Of a stretch of 64,000 nt of DNA, positions 12,257 to 22,724 are shown piece by piece. Below the pieces are notes generated by a model. That model was not told where the DNA came from. It searched no databases and saw only the letters and a program-made list of their open reading frames with translations. Position 1 is the first letter of the stretch. The number at the start of each line of letters is the position of its first letter. The DNA comes from Borreliella spielmanii. Lineage in GTDB: Bacteria > Spirochaetota > Spirochaetia > Borreliales > Borreliaceae. Position numbers and translations under genes: made by a program. Where the stretch lies: assembly GCF_014201705.1 (NCBI RefSeq), contig NZ_JACHFA010000001.1, positions 248,001 through 312,000 of the forward strand, read 5' to 3'.

Positions 12257-12406
12257 TTTACCTTTCTTTTTACTCTTTGAAAAATTTTTTCCCAAACTAT
12301 TTTTAGCAAAACAAGAAAAACTATTATTATTTCTCGAGCTTTTGGAATAAGGTTTAGCACTAAAAGATGCCCTGCTGCCTGAGGGCCTTCTAACTCCATC
12401 TTTCAT
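12254..12406 (-). CDS. Small basic Ser/Lys/Arg/Asn-rich protein, 50 aa
   Basis: A short frame from ATG at 12406 to TAA at 12254. AGGAG lies 7 bases before the ATG, an excellent Shine-Dalgarno, and the frame ends inside the terminator. The protein begins MKDGVRRPSGSRASFSAKPY and ends NFSKSKKKGK. It is strongly basic, low in hydrophobics, probably disordered, with a single Cys at 32. The composition suggests RNA or ribosome association, but that is inference. A second overlapping minus-strand frame of 60 codons (12217-12399) has no Shine-Dalgarno of its own and runs through the terminator stem, so I prefer this one. It lies upstream of lon on the same strand but is oriented away from lon's 3' end, with 39 bases between. 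Confidence 0.65.
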   Translation of the reverse strand: MKDGVRRPSGSRASFSAKPYSKSSRNNNSFSCFAKNSLGKNFSKSKKKGK

Positions 12407-12445
12407 AGATCTGCTCCTAAAATATAAATTTAAATATGTAAATTT

Positions 12446-14887
12446 TTAAATAATGTTCAAATAATCAAAAACTTCTTCTAAACTGGAAACAAACTTAACA
12501 TCTATATTATCCTTAACTTCTTCTGGAAGCTTAAAATAATCTTTTTTATTATCTTTGGGCAAAATAACTTTGTTTATACCATTTCTATAAGCTGCTAAAA
12601 CTTTTTCTTTAATGCCACCTACAGGAAGAACGAAACCTTTTAAAGTCACCTCACCAGTCATTGCAAGGTCCAAAGGAACTTTTTTGTCAGATAGTATTGA
12701 GGCAATTGCTGTTGCAATAGTAATACCAGCAGAAGGTCCATCTTTTGGTGTTGCTCCTTCTGGAAAATGTAAATGAATTTCGGGACTTTCTTTTACGTCA
12801 AAATTAAGTTTAGAAGAATAGGTCTTAACTATAGAATATGCAAGCTGCGCACTCTCTTTCATAATAGTCCCAAGACTACCTGTTAAAATAATGTCTCCTT
12901 TTTTCTCAAACTTAGTTGCCTCAACAGGGAGGACTGTGCCACCATAATTTGTCCAAGCAAGTCCATAAACAAATCCAGAAGAATCAATCTTAATTAAATC
13001 CAAATTATACTCAGTATCAACATAATTATAATAATTGTTAATATTGATTATTTTATAAATACCTGGAATATCAGGATCATGAGTAAAAAGCGAATTATTT
13101 CCATGTATCAAAGAACTTGGTGAATAAAAATTGCCTTTGATGATTTGATCTTTAGAATACTCATAAAGCAATTCCCTTACAAGCTTTCTAATTAAATTAG
13201 TCAAAACTCTCTTTAACCCCCTTACACCAGATTCCATAGTATAGTTTCTAATTAAATTAAAAATAACATCGTCTTCTATTCTTATATAAACTTTGTCTAA
13301 AAAACTTTCTTTAATTATACTCGGAATCAAAAAAATCTTAGCAATCTCTAACTTTTCAATATAAGAATAACCCTCAACTTTAATTATTTCCATTCTATCA
13401 AGAAGTGGCTTTGACATACCATTAAGGGAATTGGCTGTTGTAACAAATAAAACATTAGAAAGATCATAAGGAATTTCTAAATAATGATCTACAAATTTAT
13501 AATTTTGCTCAGGATCTAAAACTTCTAAAAGGGCAGATTCGGGATTTCCCTTATAACTATTATTAATTTTATCTATTTCATCAAGAAGAATAACGGGATT
13601 AGATTTACCAGATCTTTTCATTGCACTAATAAAAACACCTGGAAGAGAGCCAACATAAGTTCTCCTGTGCCCTCTAATTTCTGCCTCATCTCTTAAACCG
13701 CCAAGAGATATTTTAACAAATTCTCTAGATAACGATCTTGCAATAGATTCTACAAGAGATGTTTTACCAATACCAGGGGGCCCTACAAGGCATAAAATGG
13801 GAGCTTTAACCTTAGAATTAATTTGATAAACAGCTAAAAAATTTATTATCTTTTCTTTTGCTTCATCCATGCCATAATGAGAATTTCTTAAGATAAACTC
13901 AATCTCACTTAAATGATTTTTCATAACAGTATTTTCATTCCACGGAAGATCTAATATCAACTCTATATAACTTCTAATAATATTAGCATCAGGGGAGTTC
14001 ATCTGCATTTTAGATAATCTAGAAATTTCTTTTTCAATCTTAGATTTAACATCTTCTGGAATATCTTTCGAATTTAACCTATCAATATAATCGTTTTCAT
14101 CTTTACCTAGTCTTTTTTGTATCTCTTTAACTTGCTCAGAAAGAAAATAATCTCTTTGACCTTTATCTAACTTAGCTCTAACTTTAGAATTAATATCTTT
14201 TTTAAGGTCTAAAAGGTCAATTTCAATATTTAAATTAACAATTAATTTTTCTATTCTGGTTTTAACATTTAACTCTTGCAAAAGCTCTAATTTTACACTA
14301 TTTTCTAAGTTTGAATTAGAGGCTATAATATCGACAAGCTTGCTTGGATTCTCAAAGTAATTAATTGGCTCATTATCGCTATCATAAGATTTTAAAGATA
14401 GGGAATTTCTATAAACTTCATAAGTTTCTTTTAAAAATTTAGAGTAAGTGTAAAGCTCCCTATTTAATCCACCAGCATCAGACACAAAGGTAACTTTGGC
14501 TCTCAAATAATCATTTTTTTTAAAAATACTACCTATTAGAACTCTACTTTGACACTCAACTAAAACTTTTACTACGTCTTTGCTAACCTTTATAACCTGA
14601 ATAAGTTTAGAATAAGTGCCTACAGAACATAAATTTTTAATCCCTTCCCTACCGGATTCGTCATAATTAGATTCATTTGGATAAGCAAACAAAATTAATC
14701 TTTCCTCTAGCATGGATTGAGCTATGGAATTAATTACATACTCATTATCAAAGGTTACCCACAATGTCATATTTGGGAAAAGAACATTTTCTTTTAAAAT
14801 AACAATTGGGAGATCTTCTTTTCTATTTTTTATCATATTTAAGATTGATTTCATACAACTCTTTTGACCAAGGTTTTTTAATTGCAT
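12446..14887 (-). CDS. lon: ATP-dependent protease Lon
   Basis: Lon is the cytosolic AAA+ serine protease for misfolded and regulatory proteins. The order is an N-terminal substrate domain (about 20-220), a coiled-coil linker, an AAA+ module with Walker [10 protein letters not shown] near 368 and LLDEIDK, then the protease domain with DGPSAG (Ser719) and GGIKEK (Lys762), the catalytic dyad at the canonical spacing of 43. The start is uncertain. ATG at 14887 has GGTGGG just upstream but overlaps clpX by 65 bases. Internal ATGs at 14854 (AAGAG upstream) and 14836 would give 802 or 796 residues and less overlap. It is the last gene of tig-clpP-clpX-lon. B. burgdorferi is known to carry a second lon elsewhere. 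Confidence 0.95.
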   Translation of the reverse strand: MQLKNLGQKSCMKSILNMIKNRKEDLPIVILKENVLFPNMTLWVTFDNEYVINSIAQSMLEERLILFAYPNESNYDESGREGIKNLCSVGTYSKLIQVIKVSKDVVKVLVECQSRVLIGSIFKKNDYLRAKVTFVSDAGGLNRELYTYSKFLKETYEVYRNSLSLKSYDSDNEPINYFENPSKLVDIIASNSNLENSVKLELLQELNVKTRIEKLIVNLNIEIDLLDLKKDINSKVRAKLDKGQRDYFLSEQVKEIQKRLGKDENDYIDRLNSKDIPEDVKSKIEKEISRLSKMQMNSPDANIIRSYIELILDLPWNENTVMKNHLSEIEFILRNSHYGMDEAKEKIINFLAVYQINSKVKAPILCLVGPPGIGKTSLVESIARSLSREFVKISLGGLRDEAEIRGHRRTYVGSLPGVFISAMKRSGKSNPVILLDEIDKINNSYKGNPESALLEVLDPEQNYKFVDHYLEIPYDLSNVLFVTTANSLNGMSKPLLDRMEIIKVEGYSYIEKLEIAKIFLIPSIIKESFLDKVYIRIEDDVIFNLIRNYTMESGVRGLKRVLTNLIRKLVRELLYEYSKDQIIKGNFYSPSSLIHGNNSLFTHDPDIPGIYKIININNYYNYVDTEYNLDLIKIDSSGFVYGLAWTNYGGTVLPVEATKFEKKGDIILTGSLGTIMKESAQLAYSIVKTYSSKLNFDVKESPEIHLHFPEGATPKDGPSAGITIATAIASILSDKKVPLDLAMTGEVTLKGFVLPVGGIKEKVLAAYRNGINKVILPKDNKKDYFKLPEEVKDNIDVKFVSSLEEVFDYLNII

Positions 14888-16115
14888 TTCCCACCAAAAT
14901 TAATGGATTAATATCTGCATTTAAAACAGATTCTTTTGTAACAATAACCTTTTTAGCCTTACTAATTGAAGGAACCTCAAACATAACATCTTTAAGAAGA
15001 CCCTCTAAAATAGACCTAAGACCTCTTGCTCCAGTATTTTTTAAAATAGCTTCATCTACTATTGATTCTAATGCATCTTTTTCAAATACCAATTCAACAT
15101 TATCCATTTTAAACATATAATAATACTGCTTAACAATAGAATTTTGAGGATCAACTAATATTCTCATCAAATCTTCTTTGCTTAATTTTTCAAGATACGA
15201 ATGTACAGGAAGTCTGCCAACAAACTCTGGTATCAAACCGAATTTAATCAAATCTTCCATTTCTAAATACTTTAATGAAGTGTCCTCTCTTATATTCTTT
15301 TTTTCAATTGCTGAAAATCCAATAGAACTCTTATTTATTCGATTCTTAACAATATTTTCAAGCCCAACAAAAGCACCACCACATATAAAGAGTATATTTT
15401 GAGTATTAATTTCAATAGTATCCTCATAAGGATGCTTTCTACCCCCTCTTGGGGGCACATTGGCAACAGTACCCTCAATTATCTTTAACAAAGCTTGCTG
15501 AACACCTTCTCCAGATACATCTCTTGTTATTGAAACGTTTTCATTTTTTTTAGCAATTTTATCTATTTCATCTATATAAATGATCCCTTTCTCAGCTAGA
15601 CTAACATCCCCATGAGCAGCATGTATCAATTTAAGCAAAATATTTTCTACATCCTCACCAACATATCCAGCTTCTGTTAAAGTTGTAGCATCTGCTATTG
15701 CAAATGGAACATTCATCTCTGAAGCCAGCGTTTTTGCAAGCAAAGTTTTACCACTGCCTGTAGGCCCAACCAAAAGTATATTAGATTTTTCAATCTCAAT
15801 ATCATCATCATATTTATTATTTTTTAATATCCTCTTATAATGGTTATAAACAGCCACAGATAAAACTTTTTTTGCATCTTCTTGACCAACAACATACATA
15901 TCTAAATGATCTTTAAGTTGTTTAGGAGTTGGCAAACCATTAGATTTAGAATCCAGCGAATTGCACAACTTTTCCTTAAAAAGATTGTGACATATTTTAG
16001 AACATTCCGGACAAATCGCTACTCCATTAGATATAACAACATTGCCTCCAAGCTCAGCAACGCTAAGTCCACAAAAAGAACACTCTTTTACTTTTTGACC
16101 TTTTACTCTTGCCAT
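14823..16115 (-). CDS. clpX: ClpX, ATPase subunit of ClpXP
   Basis: ClpX is the hexameric unfoldase feeding ClpP. An N-terminal Cys4 zinc-binding domain (CSFC...CPECSKIC) is followed by AAA+ motifs [15 protein letters not shown] and [10 protein letters not shown], and an IGF loop (SSIGFSA) that docks on ClpP. The frame extends to a TTG at 16130, but ATG at 16115 gives [12 protein letters not shown] and 430 residues, the length I expect for the Borrelia protein. No clear Shine-Dalgarno is seen, consistent with coupling to clpP, whose stop lies 23 bases upstream. The 3' end overlaps the annotated lon start. Confidence 0.96.
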   Translation of the reverse strand: MARVKGQKVKECSFCGLSVAELGGNVVISNGVAICPECSKICHNLFKEKLCNSLDSKSNGLPTPKQLKDHLDMYVVGQEDAKKVLSVAVYNHYKRILKNNKYDDDIEIEKSNILLVGPTGSGKTLLAKTLASEMNVPFAIADATTLTEAGYVGEDVENILLKLIHAAHGDVSLAEKGIIYIDEIDKIAKKNENVSITRDVSGEGVQQALLKIIEGTVANVPPRGGRKHPYEDTIEINTQNILFICGGAFVGLENIVKNRINKSSIGFSAIEKKNIREDTSLKYLEMEDLIKFGLIPEFVGRLPVHSYLEKLSKEDLMRILVDPQNSIVKQYYYMFKMDNVELVFEKDALESIVDEAILKNTGARGLRSILEGLLKDVMFEVPSISKAKKVIVTKESVLNADINPLILVGNAIKKPWSKELYEINLKYDKK

Positions 16116-16138
16116 AAAAATTTTTACCAAAAATAAAA

Positions 16139-16723
16139 CTACTCCCTAACTAAGATACTATCAATAAGACCATATTTAAGCGCATCACTTGAAGTCATAA
16201 AATAATCTCTTTCCATATCAAGAGCCAGTTTTTCCTTATCAACCCCTATTTGATTAGACATAATATCTATTATTAATTTTTTAAGTCTTAAAATTTCATT
16301 AGCTTGTATATTAATATCGCTAGCCTGACCACTTATTCCGCCCCAAGGCTGATGAATCATTATTCTAGAATAAGTTAGGGATTCTCTTTTTCCCTTGGCA
16401 CCAGCAGCAAGCAAAAAAGCTCCCATTGAAGCAGCTTGCCCAATGCAAATTGTCCTTACATCAGGCTTTATATATTGCATAGTATCATAAATCGCAAGAC
16501 CTGCGGTAATACTGCCTCCTGGAGAATTCAAGTAAAGATAAATATCTTTGTTTGAATCTTCTGATTCTAAAAACAAAAGCTGAGCAATCACAGTATCCGC
16601 TTTAAGATCATTAATCTCTCCACTCAAAAATATTATACGCTCTCTAAGCAATCTTGAATATATATCAAATACCCTCTCATAATTTCCAGTATGCTCTATC
16701 ACAGTGGGTATTAAATTATGCAT
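16139..16723 (-). CDS. clpP: ClpP protease subunit
   Basis: This is the serine peptidase chamber that partners ClpX. It shows the N-terminal IPTVIEHT segment, [20 protein letters not shown], the nucleophile in [11 protein letters not shown] (Ser99 in this numbering) and IMIHQPWGG (His124); Asp173 completes the triad. The length is 194 residues from ATG 16723, which has GGAG upstream, and 197 from ATG 16732; both are plausible. It lies between tig and clpX. Another clpP paralogue exists elsewhere in this genus according to general knowledge. Confidence 0.96.
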   Translation of the reverse strand: MHNLIPTVIEHTGNYERVFDIYSRLLRERIIFLSGEINDLKADTVIAQLLFLESEDSNKDIYLYLNSPGGSITAGLAIYDTMQYIKPDVRTICIGQAASMGAFLLAAGAKGKRESLTYSRIMIHQPWGGISGQASDINIQANEILRLKKLIIDIMSNQIGVDKEKLALDMERDYFMTSSDALKYGLIDSILVRE

Positions 16724-16737
16724 AAACTCCATTTTTC

Positions 16738-18096
16738 TTACTCACAAATTTTATAATTAACAAAATCTTTAAAAGAAACTTGTTTGCCTTTTACTTCTTT
16801 AATATTTGCCAAAATTTTTTTCTCAACTCTTTTCCTTTTGATATCATCCTTTAAATAAGAAATCAAATTTTGATCTTCATAAAATTTTTTAATTTCCTCA
16901 TAACTCAAACCTGAATTCTTAGACTGTCTAACCATCTCATCCTTAAGATCACTCTCAGTAACTTTAATTGGATCTAAATCTACCATTTTCTGAATTATCA
17001 ATTTAGATTTCAAATTATTAAGAATTTCATCTTTTAAATTATTGCTACCAACATATTCTGAAGAATAAAACATACTTTTAAACTCTTCGAGGCCCATTTT
17101 ATTTTGCCTTTTAGCATCCTTAAAGGCAATTTCAATTTCAGCTTCAATCATTGAATGAGGAATATCTATTTCTAATTTTTCAGAAATATTAGAAAAAAAT
17201 TTATTTAGCTTTAAAGCTTCTTTTTTTTCTTCAATAAGACTTAAAATCTTAGATCTTATAAAATTTTTAAGATCATCTAGTGTATCATATCTGCCGCTAA
17301 TATCTTTTGCAAACTCATCATCTATTAAGGGGAGATCTCTTTTTTTAATACTCTTAATCTTAATCTTTAATTTTCTTAAAGAACCCGCAAGTTCTTCGAA
17401 TTTGTAATCCGTATTATAAGATTTTTCTATAACTCTCTCCTCATTTATTCTCATACCAATTACATCTCTATCAAAATCATAATAGGTCTCAGATTTTCCA
17501 ACCGTAAAAACAAAATCTTGTCTTTTTGTTGATACTATTTCATTTAAAAGATCGTCAAGTTCAACAAAATTCACTTTAACAATACTATCTTTCTTAACAA
17601 CTCCTTCCTCATCTTCAATAATAATTGAATTTTCTATTTGAAGATGCCTAATTTCATCATCAATATCAGAATCATCAATAAAAACTTCGGGAACCTCCAC
17701 TTCAACATCAATGCCATCAATATTTGGAACTTTAAATTCAGGATAAGTTTCATATACAAAAGTAAACTCAAAATCTTTATCAAGATCTAATCTTAAATTT
17801 TCTTCCTTTATAGTAGGAGAAGCATAACTTAAAGGCCTTTTAGGTTCTTCTTTAAAAAATTCTTTAAGAGAATTATTAACCACTTCTTCTAAAACAGTAG
17901 CTCTTAAACCCTCAGAATATTTCTTCTCAATAATATTAATAGGAACTTTTCCAATTCTAAACCCCTGAATCTTAAGCCGAGAAGAATAATCTTGCAATAA
18001 TAAGTTATATTTTTCCTGAATAATATTTTTTGAAACTCTAATGACAACCTCAACTTTTGAACCTGGAAGAAGTTTAATATCTTTACTCAAAATCAC
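16738..18096 (-). CDS. tig: Trigger factor
   Basis: A ribosome-associated peptidyl-prolyl isomerase and chaperone of 452 residues. The N-terminal ribosome-binding domain contains GFRIGKVP (the GFRxGKxP signature), the FKBP-like domain lies about 150-245, and the helical C-terminal domain follows. The start is GTG at 18096, with GAGG 8 bases upstream. It heads the tig-clpP-clpX-lon run and begins 41 bases after the tRNA-Gly gene on the same strand, so it may be read from the tRNA promoter at 18597 as well as its own. It is minus-strand with the expected Val/Asp/Glu enrichment. Confidence 0.96.
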   Translation of the reverse strand: MILSKDIKLLPGSKVEVVIRVSKNIIQEKYNLLLQDYSSRLKIQGFRIGKVPINIIEKKYSEGLRATVLEEVVNNSLKEFFKEEPKRPLSYASPTIKEENLRLDLDKDFEFTFVYETYPEFKVPNIDGIDVEVEVPEVFIDDSDIDDEIRHLQIENSIIIEDEEGVVKKDSIVKVNFVELDDLLNEIVSTKRQDFVFTVGKSETYYDFDRDVIGMRINEERVIEKSYNTDYKFEELAGSLRKLKIKIKSIKKRDLPLIDDEFAKDISGRYDTLDDLKNFIRSKILSLIEEKKEALKLNKFFSNISEKLEIDIPHSMIEAEIEIAFKDAKRQNKMGLEEFKSMFYSSEYVGSNNLKDEILNNLKSKLIIQKMVDLDPIKVTESDLKDEMVRQSKNSGLSYEEIKKFYEDQNLISYLKDDIKRKRVEKKILANIKEVKGKQVSFKDFVNYKICE

Positions 18097-18136
18097 TGTT
18101 AATGCCTCAATTAAACTTTATTGATAATTATTTAAA

Positions 18137-18208
18137 AGCGAAAGACGGGATTTGAACCCGCGACTTCCACCTTGGCAAGGTGACACTCTACCCCTGAGTT
18201 ACTTTCGC
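18137..18208 (-). tRNA. tRNA-Gly (GCC)
   Basis: The minus-strand cloverleaf has acceptor GCGAAAG/CTTTCGC, anticodon loop with GCC, and T loop TTCAAAT. The discriminator is T, and CCA is not encoded. It is the last of four tRNAs before tig. Confidence 0.96.
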
Positions 18209-18213
18209 ACTTT

Positions 18214-18294
18214 TACAGAAGGTGGGAGTCGAACCCACACGCCAAAGGCACTAGATCCTAAGTCTAGCGTGTCTGCCAATTCCACCACTCCTGC
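18214..18294 (-). tRNA. tRNA-Leu (TAG)
   Basis: Class II tRNA with a long variable arm (TGCCTTTGGCG region), 81 bases, anticodon TAG in loop CTTAGGA, and T loop TTCGACT. The acceptor has a G1:U72 wobble. It starts 5 bases from tRNA-Gly. Confidence 0.95.
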
Positions 18295-18373
18295 ATACTT
18301 CATACTCAAACTAGTATACAAAAACTTAAAAGCTTTTGCAAGTATGCCTAATCCATCAAATAAATAATATTTT

Positions 18374-18447
18374 CGCATTCAGCAGGACTCGAACCTGCAA
18401 CCTTCGGATTCGAAGTCCACTGCTCTATCCAATTGAGCTATGAATGC
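18374..18447 (-). tRNA. tRNA-Arg (TCG)
   Basis: Acceptor GCATTCA/TGAATGC, anticodon TCG in loop CTTCGAA, T loop TTCGAGT, discriminator G. It lies 79 bases from tRNA-Leu and 19 from tRNA-His in the same orientation. Confidence 0.95.
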
Positions 18448-18466
18448 AGTTAAAAAATTACTAAAA

Positions 18467-18540
18467 GGTGATTGACGGGGCTTGAACCCGCGACATTCGG
18501 AACCACAACCCGACGCTCTACCAACTGAGCTACAACCACC
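18467..18540 (-). tRNA. tRNA-His (GTG)
   Basis: Acceptor GTGGTTG/CAATCAC with the additional G-1:C73 pair diagnostic of histidine tRNA. The anticodon is GTG, and T loop is TTCAAGC. It is the first tRNA of the minus-strand cluster. Confidence 0.96.
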
Positions 18541-18568
18541 AATAACGACTAACTATGTTTACTATAAT

Positions 18569-18597
18569 ATTTTATAAATATTTAATTTTTAAGTCAA
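18569..18597 (-). promoter_or_regulatory. Candidate promoter of the His-Arg-Leu-Gly tRNA cluster
   Basis: On the minus strand, TTGACT (18597-18592) and TAAAAT (18574-18569) are separated by exactly 17 bases and end 29 bases before tRNA-His. This is a good sigma-70 promoter. It may also contribute to tig-clpP-clpX-lon transcription downstream. Confidence 0.55.
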
Positions 18598-18673
18598 TAA
18601 AAGGCAAAAACAATAAAAACCACACAACTTTTATTATAAAATAAGTAAGTATTAAAACATTAAATTTTTAAAA

Positions 18674-20110
18674 CTAAAATTTTCGAAATTTTTCTAAACT
18701 TTTTTTCAAAAAATCATAAACTCTAATAACTGAAGAAATATTTACTCTTTCTCTAGTAGTATGAGGGAATTCAATCCAAGGTCCAAGAGTAACAGACTCT
18801 ATACCCCCCCCCAACCTAGAAGATATTATACCTGTTTCAAGCCCCGCATGTATTAAAGAAACATTAGCATCTTTAAGATACATCTCTTTATATACATCTT
18901 TAAGATGTTTTAAAAGACTGCTATTCTCATCAGATTTCCAAGAAGGATAGTCATAAATTATACGCAAGCTAGCCACTCCTGATAAATCACTTATTGCTTG
19001 CAAATGATTAAATACATACTCTTTATCTGAATCAAATAAAGATCTTATTAAAAAAGTAAAAATATAGTCGTCTTTCATTTTAAAAAGACTTGAAAAATTT
19101 AAAGAGGTTTTGATAAGCTTATTTTCATAATTTTCTACTTTTTGAACTCCATGTAAAAATCCCATTCCCATATTTAAAAGCTTACTTTTGCTACTTTCAT
19201 CAAGAACTTTAACCGATGAAAATTCTTTTTTATTAACAATAATGTCAAATTCATTTTCAAGAGAATATATACTTTTAACTTTAAATACAAAAAGTTTAAG
19301 CTCTTTATTTAACAAATCATAATCACTATCATTGATGAAGATTAAAGCCTTAGCTTCATTTGGTATCGCATTACTGCTCTCTCCACCAAAAATACTTTCA
19401 ATCTCAAAATCAATATTTGCTTTAATTTCAAAAAGAGCAAAAAACATTAATTTTAAAGAATTTGCCAAATCTAAATGAATATCTGCCCCAGAATGACCAC
19501 CTTTAAGTCCTTTAAATAAAATCTCTACTTTTGTTTTTTTTATTGCAAGACTATATTGGGGAGAAAAAACAATCTCAACAAGTCTTGATCCCGCACAGCC
19601 AACTAAAAAATATCCCTCTTCCTCTCCATCAAGATTAATAAGGCTTTTACCACTACATAACTTAGAATCAAGACCAAGAGCACCTATTAAACCTATTTCT
19701 TCATCAACGGTAAAAAGAAGTTCTAAATCGGGATGTGGAAAACTATTGGCCTCACTCATAATGCTTAGCATCATAGCTACTCCAACTCCATTATCAGCTC
19801 CAAGGGTAGTCCCTACTCCTTTTAGATACCCATTCTCTTCAACAATTTTAATTGGATCTGTTTTAAAATTATGCAAACTTGATTCATTTTTTTCACAAAC
19901 CATATCAACATGAGATTGTAAAATAATAGGGGACATATCAATGTTATTATTAGATTTTATCTGAACTACAATATTACCAACACTATCTTCTTTAAAAGAA
20001 TAACCAAATTTTTTGGATTTCTCTTTAATAAAATTAATAATTCCTTTAACATTTTTTGAACATCTTGGAATTTTTGATATTTCTTTAAAAGAATCAATTA
20101 CGATACTCAT
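18674..20110 (-). CDS. pepD: Aminoacyl-histidine dipeptidase (M20 family PepD)
   Basis: A cytoplasmic zinc dipeptidase of the M20C type, 478 residues. Metal and catalytic signatures in order are SHVDM (first His/Asp), GTTLGADNGVG (bridging Asp), TVDEEIGL (catalytic Glu pair) and a C-terminal HAGLETG. The central lid or dimerisation insertion lies roughly at 190-380. The start is ATG at 20110 behind GGGGAG. It supplies amino acids from peptides, consistent with an auxotroph dependent on peptide import. It stands alone, separated by 127 bases from the helicase gene upstream. That gap includes a TAGTA-ATA-TACTA repeat at 20184-20196. Confidence 0.92.
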   Translation of the reverse strand: MSIVIDSFKEISKIPRCSKNVKGIINFIKEKSKKFGYSFKEDSVGNIVVQIKSNNNIDMSPIILQSHVDMVCEKNESSLHNFKTDPIKIVEENGYLKGVGTTLGADNGVGVAMMLSIMSEANSFPHPDLELLFTVDEEIGLIGALGLDSKLCSGKSLINLDGEEEGYFLVGCAGSRLVEIVFSPQYSLAIKKTKVEILFKGLKGGHSGADIHLDLANSLKLMFFALFEIKANIDFEIESIFGGESSNAIPNEAKALIFINDSDYDLLNKELKLFVFKVKSIYSLENEFDIIVNKKEFSSVKVLDESSKSKLLNMGMGFLHGVQKVENYENKLIKTSLNFSSLFKMKDDYIFTFLIRSLFDSDKEYVFNHLQAISDLSGVASLRIIYDYPSWKSDENSSLLKHLKDVYKEMYLKDANVSLIHAGLETGIISSRLGGGIESVTLGPWIEFPHTTRERVNISSVIRVYDFLKKSLEKFRKF

Positions 20111-20237
20111 AATAACTCCCCTTTGATTATATTAAACTTATAATTATACTTATTACTTACTTATATTTAAGTATAATCAATCATAGTAATATACTAAATT
20201 AATCTTAAAATTCATTCAATAACTTTAATAATGTTCA

Positions 20238-22214
20238 TTAAGCTTTATTTTCAGCAAAATTTGCATGATAAATAAAATTTAAAAATTCTTTAGGAATTTC
20301 TGAAATAAATCTTGAAGGCAATTGCTCAAAAATTTGCCTATCTTTTTTTCGCTTATTAGCCATAGTAATAATAAGAGAATCTTTTGCACGCGTTAATGCA
20401 ACATAAAAAACTCTCCTCTCTTCTTCTAAACCAACTTCACTCTCTTCAATGATTCTATGGTGTGGAATAATATTGTCTTCAACAGCAATAAAAAATACAT
20501 AATCAAATTCCAAGCCTTTAGCGGAATGCACTGTCATTAAATTAATATTGACATTTTCAGATTCCTCATTCATTTCGTTAGACTGAAGAACTATATAGTT
20601 TAAAAAACTACTTAAATCTCTCAATTCACCAAATTGTTTGGATTCCCAATTTTTAATAATACTTAAAAACCCTTCTATATTTTGATATTTATATTCAGCT
20701 ACTTTAATTGAATTAGGATTTTCACTGACTAAAAATCCCCAATATTCAATACTTTCTATCATTTCTTTGATTATATTAGAATAGGTATTTTTTTTTATGC
20801 TAAATTTATATTGATACTCCTCAATAAAAGACACAAAATCTTCTATACTTTCAATAACCTGCTTATTTAAAACTTTATCGTAACTAGAAATACTTGCAAA
20901 AGAAAAAGCAATATCACAAAGAGCATTATAAATACAGCAACCTTTCTTGTCTGCTATATCTCTAATTTTTTTTAAATATTCCTTACCAATCCCCCTTCTT
21001 GGAACATTAATAATTCTAAGTAGATCATAATCGCTTTTAGGATTTATTATTACATTTAAATAAGAAATAATATCTCTTATTTCTTTTCTCTGAAAAAAAG
21101 ATGTTCCCCCCGAAACTTTATATTTTATGCCTTGTCTTCTAAAAATCATCTCAACATTTTTAAAAAGAGCGTTGGTTCTCATAAGAACTCCTATCTTTTT
21201 AGATTGAAAATCTTCTAGTTTTGAAAGTTCTATGATTTGACTTGCAATAAACTCAGATTCTTGAATTTCATCCTCAAATATAAAAAAATCTATAACTTTG
21301 CTGCACATCTTTGAAGACCATAAAGTCTTTTCTTTTCTATTTTTGTTATTTAAAATCACAGAATTGGCAACATCTAAAATATTTTTTGCAGAGCGATAAT
21401 TTTGTTCAAGCTTTATTTCTTTAGCATTGTAATCTTTTTCAAATTGCAACATATTATTATAACTAGCTCCACGCCAAGAATATATCGATTGGTCATCATC
21501 CCCAACACAACATAAATTACTATGATTTATCAAAAGGCGAATAAAATTATATTGAATCAAAGAAGTATCTTGAAACTCGTCAATTAAAACGTACTTATAT
21601 CTTTTAGAATATTTATTTCTAATATCAGAATTATTACTCAATAATTCTTTTGGTTTTAAAATCAAATCATCAAAATCAAAAGAATTATAAAGCCTTAATC
21701 GCTCTTCATAAAGTCTAAAAATATTTATATCTTCTTCCTTTAAATCATTAAGAGTAAGAATCCCATTTTTTAAGAGTGAAATAACATTGCTGAGTGAATT
21801 TAAAGAAACTTTTTTATTTAAAAGACCTTCATCAAGTAAAATCTCTTTAAGAAGAGAAATTCTATCATTATCATCATAAATGCTGAAGTTTTTTCTATAT
21901 CCTAACAATTTATAATTTTCTTTTAAAAAGAAAAGTCCAAAAGCATGAAAAGTTGAGACCATAAGATTACTAAGAGGACTTTTTAAAATTTTTTTAATTC
22001 TATCTTTCATTTCATTAGCCGCCTTGTTGGTAAAAGTTAAGGCTAAAATTTCCTTCTGAGCAATACCTTTTAAAAGCAAATAAGCTATTCTATGAGTAAC
22101 AACCCTTGTTTTTCCACTACCAGCACCAGCAATAATTAAAAGGGCACCTTCAATAGTAGTAACTGCTTCATATTGAAATTGGTTGAGAGAATTTTTAAAA
22201 AAATCATCAAGCAA
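20238..22214 (-). CDS. UvrD/PcrA/Rep family SF1A DNA helicase
   Basis: A 3'-5' DNA helicase for repair or replication restart, 658 residues. Motifs are visible in order: Q motif LNQFQYEAV, Walker A AGAGSGKT at 28-35, LTFTNKAA, Walker B IDEFQDTS, DDDQSIYSWRGA, LEQNYRS, TVHSAKGLEFDYVF and VALTRAKDSL. I cannot separate UvrD, PcrA and Rep by eye; B31 annotation has used Rep. The start is TTG at 22214, two bases after the cheD stop, with AAGG about 10 bases upstream. Translation is probably coupled to cheD. No ATG exists near the conserved N-terminus in this frame. Confidence 0.93.
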   Translation of the reverse strand: MLDDFFKNSLNQFQYEAVTTIEGALLIIAGAGSGKTRVVTHRIAYLLLKGIAQKEILALTFTNKAANEMKDRIKKILKSPLSNLMVSTFHAFGLFFLKENYKLLGYRKNFSIYDDNDRISLLKEILLDEGLLNKKVSLNSLSNVISLLKNGILTLNDLKEEDINIFRLYEERLRLYNSFDFDDLILKPKELLSNNSDIRNKYSKRYKYVLIDEFQDTSLIQYNFIRLLINHSNLCCVGDDDQSIYSWRGASYNNMLQFEKDYNAKEIKLEQNYRSAKNILDVANSVILNNKNRKEKTLWSSKMCSKVIDFFIFEDEIQESEFIASQIIELSKLEDFQSKKIGVLMRTNALFKNVEMIFRRQGIKYKVSGGTSFFQRKEIRDIISYLNVIINPKSDYDLLRIINVPRRGIGKEYLKKIRDIADKKGCCIYNALCDIAFSFASISSYDKVLNKQVIESIEDFVSFIEEYQYKFSIKKNTYSNIIKEMIESIEYWGFLVSENPNSIKVAEYKYQNIEGFLSIIKNWESKQFGELRDLSSFLNYIVLQSNEMNEESENVNINLMTVHSAKGLEFDYVFFIAVEDNIIPHHRIIEESEVGLEEERRVFYVALTRAKDSLIITMANKRKKDRQIFEQLPSRFISEIPKEFLNFIYHANFAENKA

Positions 22215-22216
22215 GA

Positions 22217-22708
22217 TTAAAAAACCTTTGTTCCATCTGGATATTCCACAATAACTTTAAAGTTTTCAGGAAAAGCAAAAATCTTTCTTGACTTAGATTG
22301 ATCAAAATCTTTAGCTAAGATTGGAATACGATACTTATTTAATGTATTAACAGCAAACTCTGAATTTTCAAGTCCCACCTTAACCGATCCTTTTGCCATA
22401 AAATTAGTTCCCCCAAAAAGCTTGGCTTTAAGATTACCTTTATTAGCTCCATTTTCTAACATTGCATTTATTAACATGGGAATAGCATAAATTCCATACC
22501 TTCCCCTTTGATCAGGAGATATATCAAGATCTGACTTGACTAGAACATAATGATTCATTCCAATTAAATTGCTTGATTCGTCCCAAAGCACAACAGCAAT
22601 ACAAGAACCGAGGATTGTAGAAATAACTCTTTTATTTGAAACAAAAGCTTCGCCTGGAACTATTATTGTAACATCTCGTTTTAATTTAAAATTAAAATGA
22701 TTTAACAT
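22217..22708 (-). CDS. cheD: Chemoreceptor glutamine deamidase CheD
   Basis: CheD deamidates receptor glutamines and interacts with CheC or CheX in spirochaete chemotaxis. The 163 residues show ILGSCIAVVLWD with nucleophile Cys36 and GMNHYVL with His53, the correct spacing of 17. KLFGGTNF and the Lys/Gly-rich middle complete the fold. The start is ATG at 22708 with AGAGAG upstream. It lies between the D,D-carboxypeptidase and the helicase rather than with other che genes. Likely substrates are the three chemoreceptors also encoded in this window, an inference from proximity and family role. Confidence 0.94.
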   Translation of the reverse strand: MLNHFNFKLKRDVTIIVPGEAFVSNKRVISTILGSCIAVVLWDESSNLIGMNHYVLVKSDLDISPDQRGRYGIYAIPMLINAMLENGANKGNLKAKLFGGTNFMAKGSVKVGLENSEFAVNTLNKYRIPILAKDFDQSKSRKIFAFPENFKVIVEYPDGTKVF

Positions 22709-22724
22709 AAAATTTAATACTCTC

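Noticed and set aside
12217..12399. Minus-strand 60-codon frame downstream of rpsD
   Set aside because: It has no Shine-Dalgarno of its own, runs through the terminator hairpin, and overlaps a shorter frame with an excellent ribosome binding site, which I annotated instead.
18152..18367. Plus-strand 71-codon frame across the tRNA cluster
   Set aside because: It lies entirely antisense to two tRNA genes; tRNA genes commonly create such open frames.
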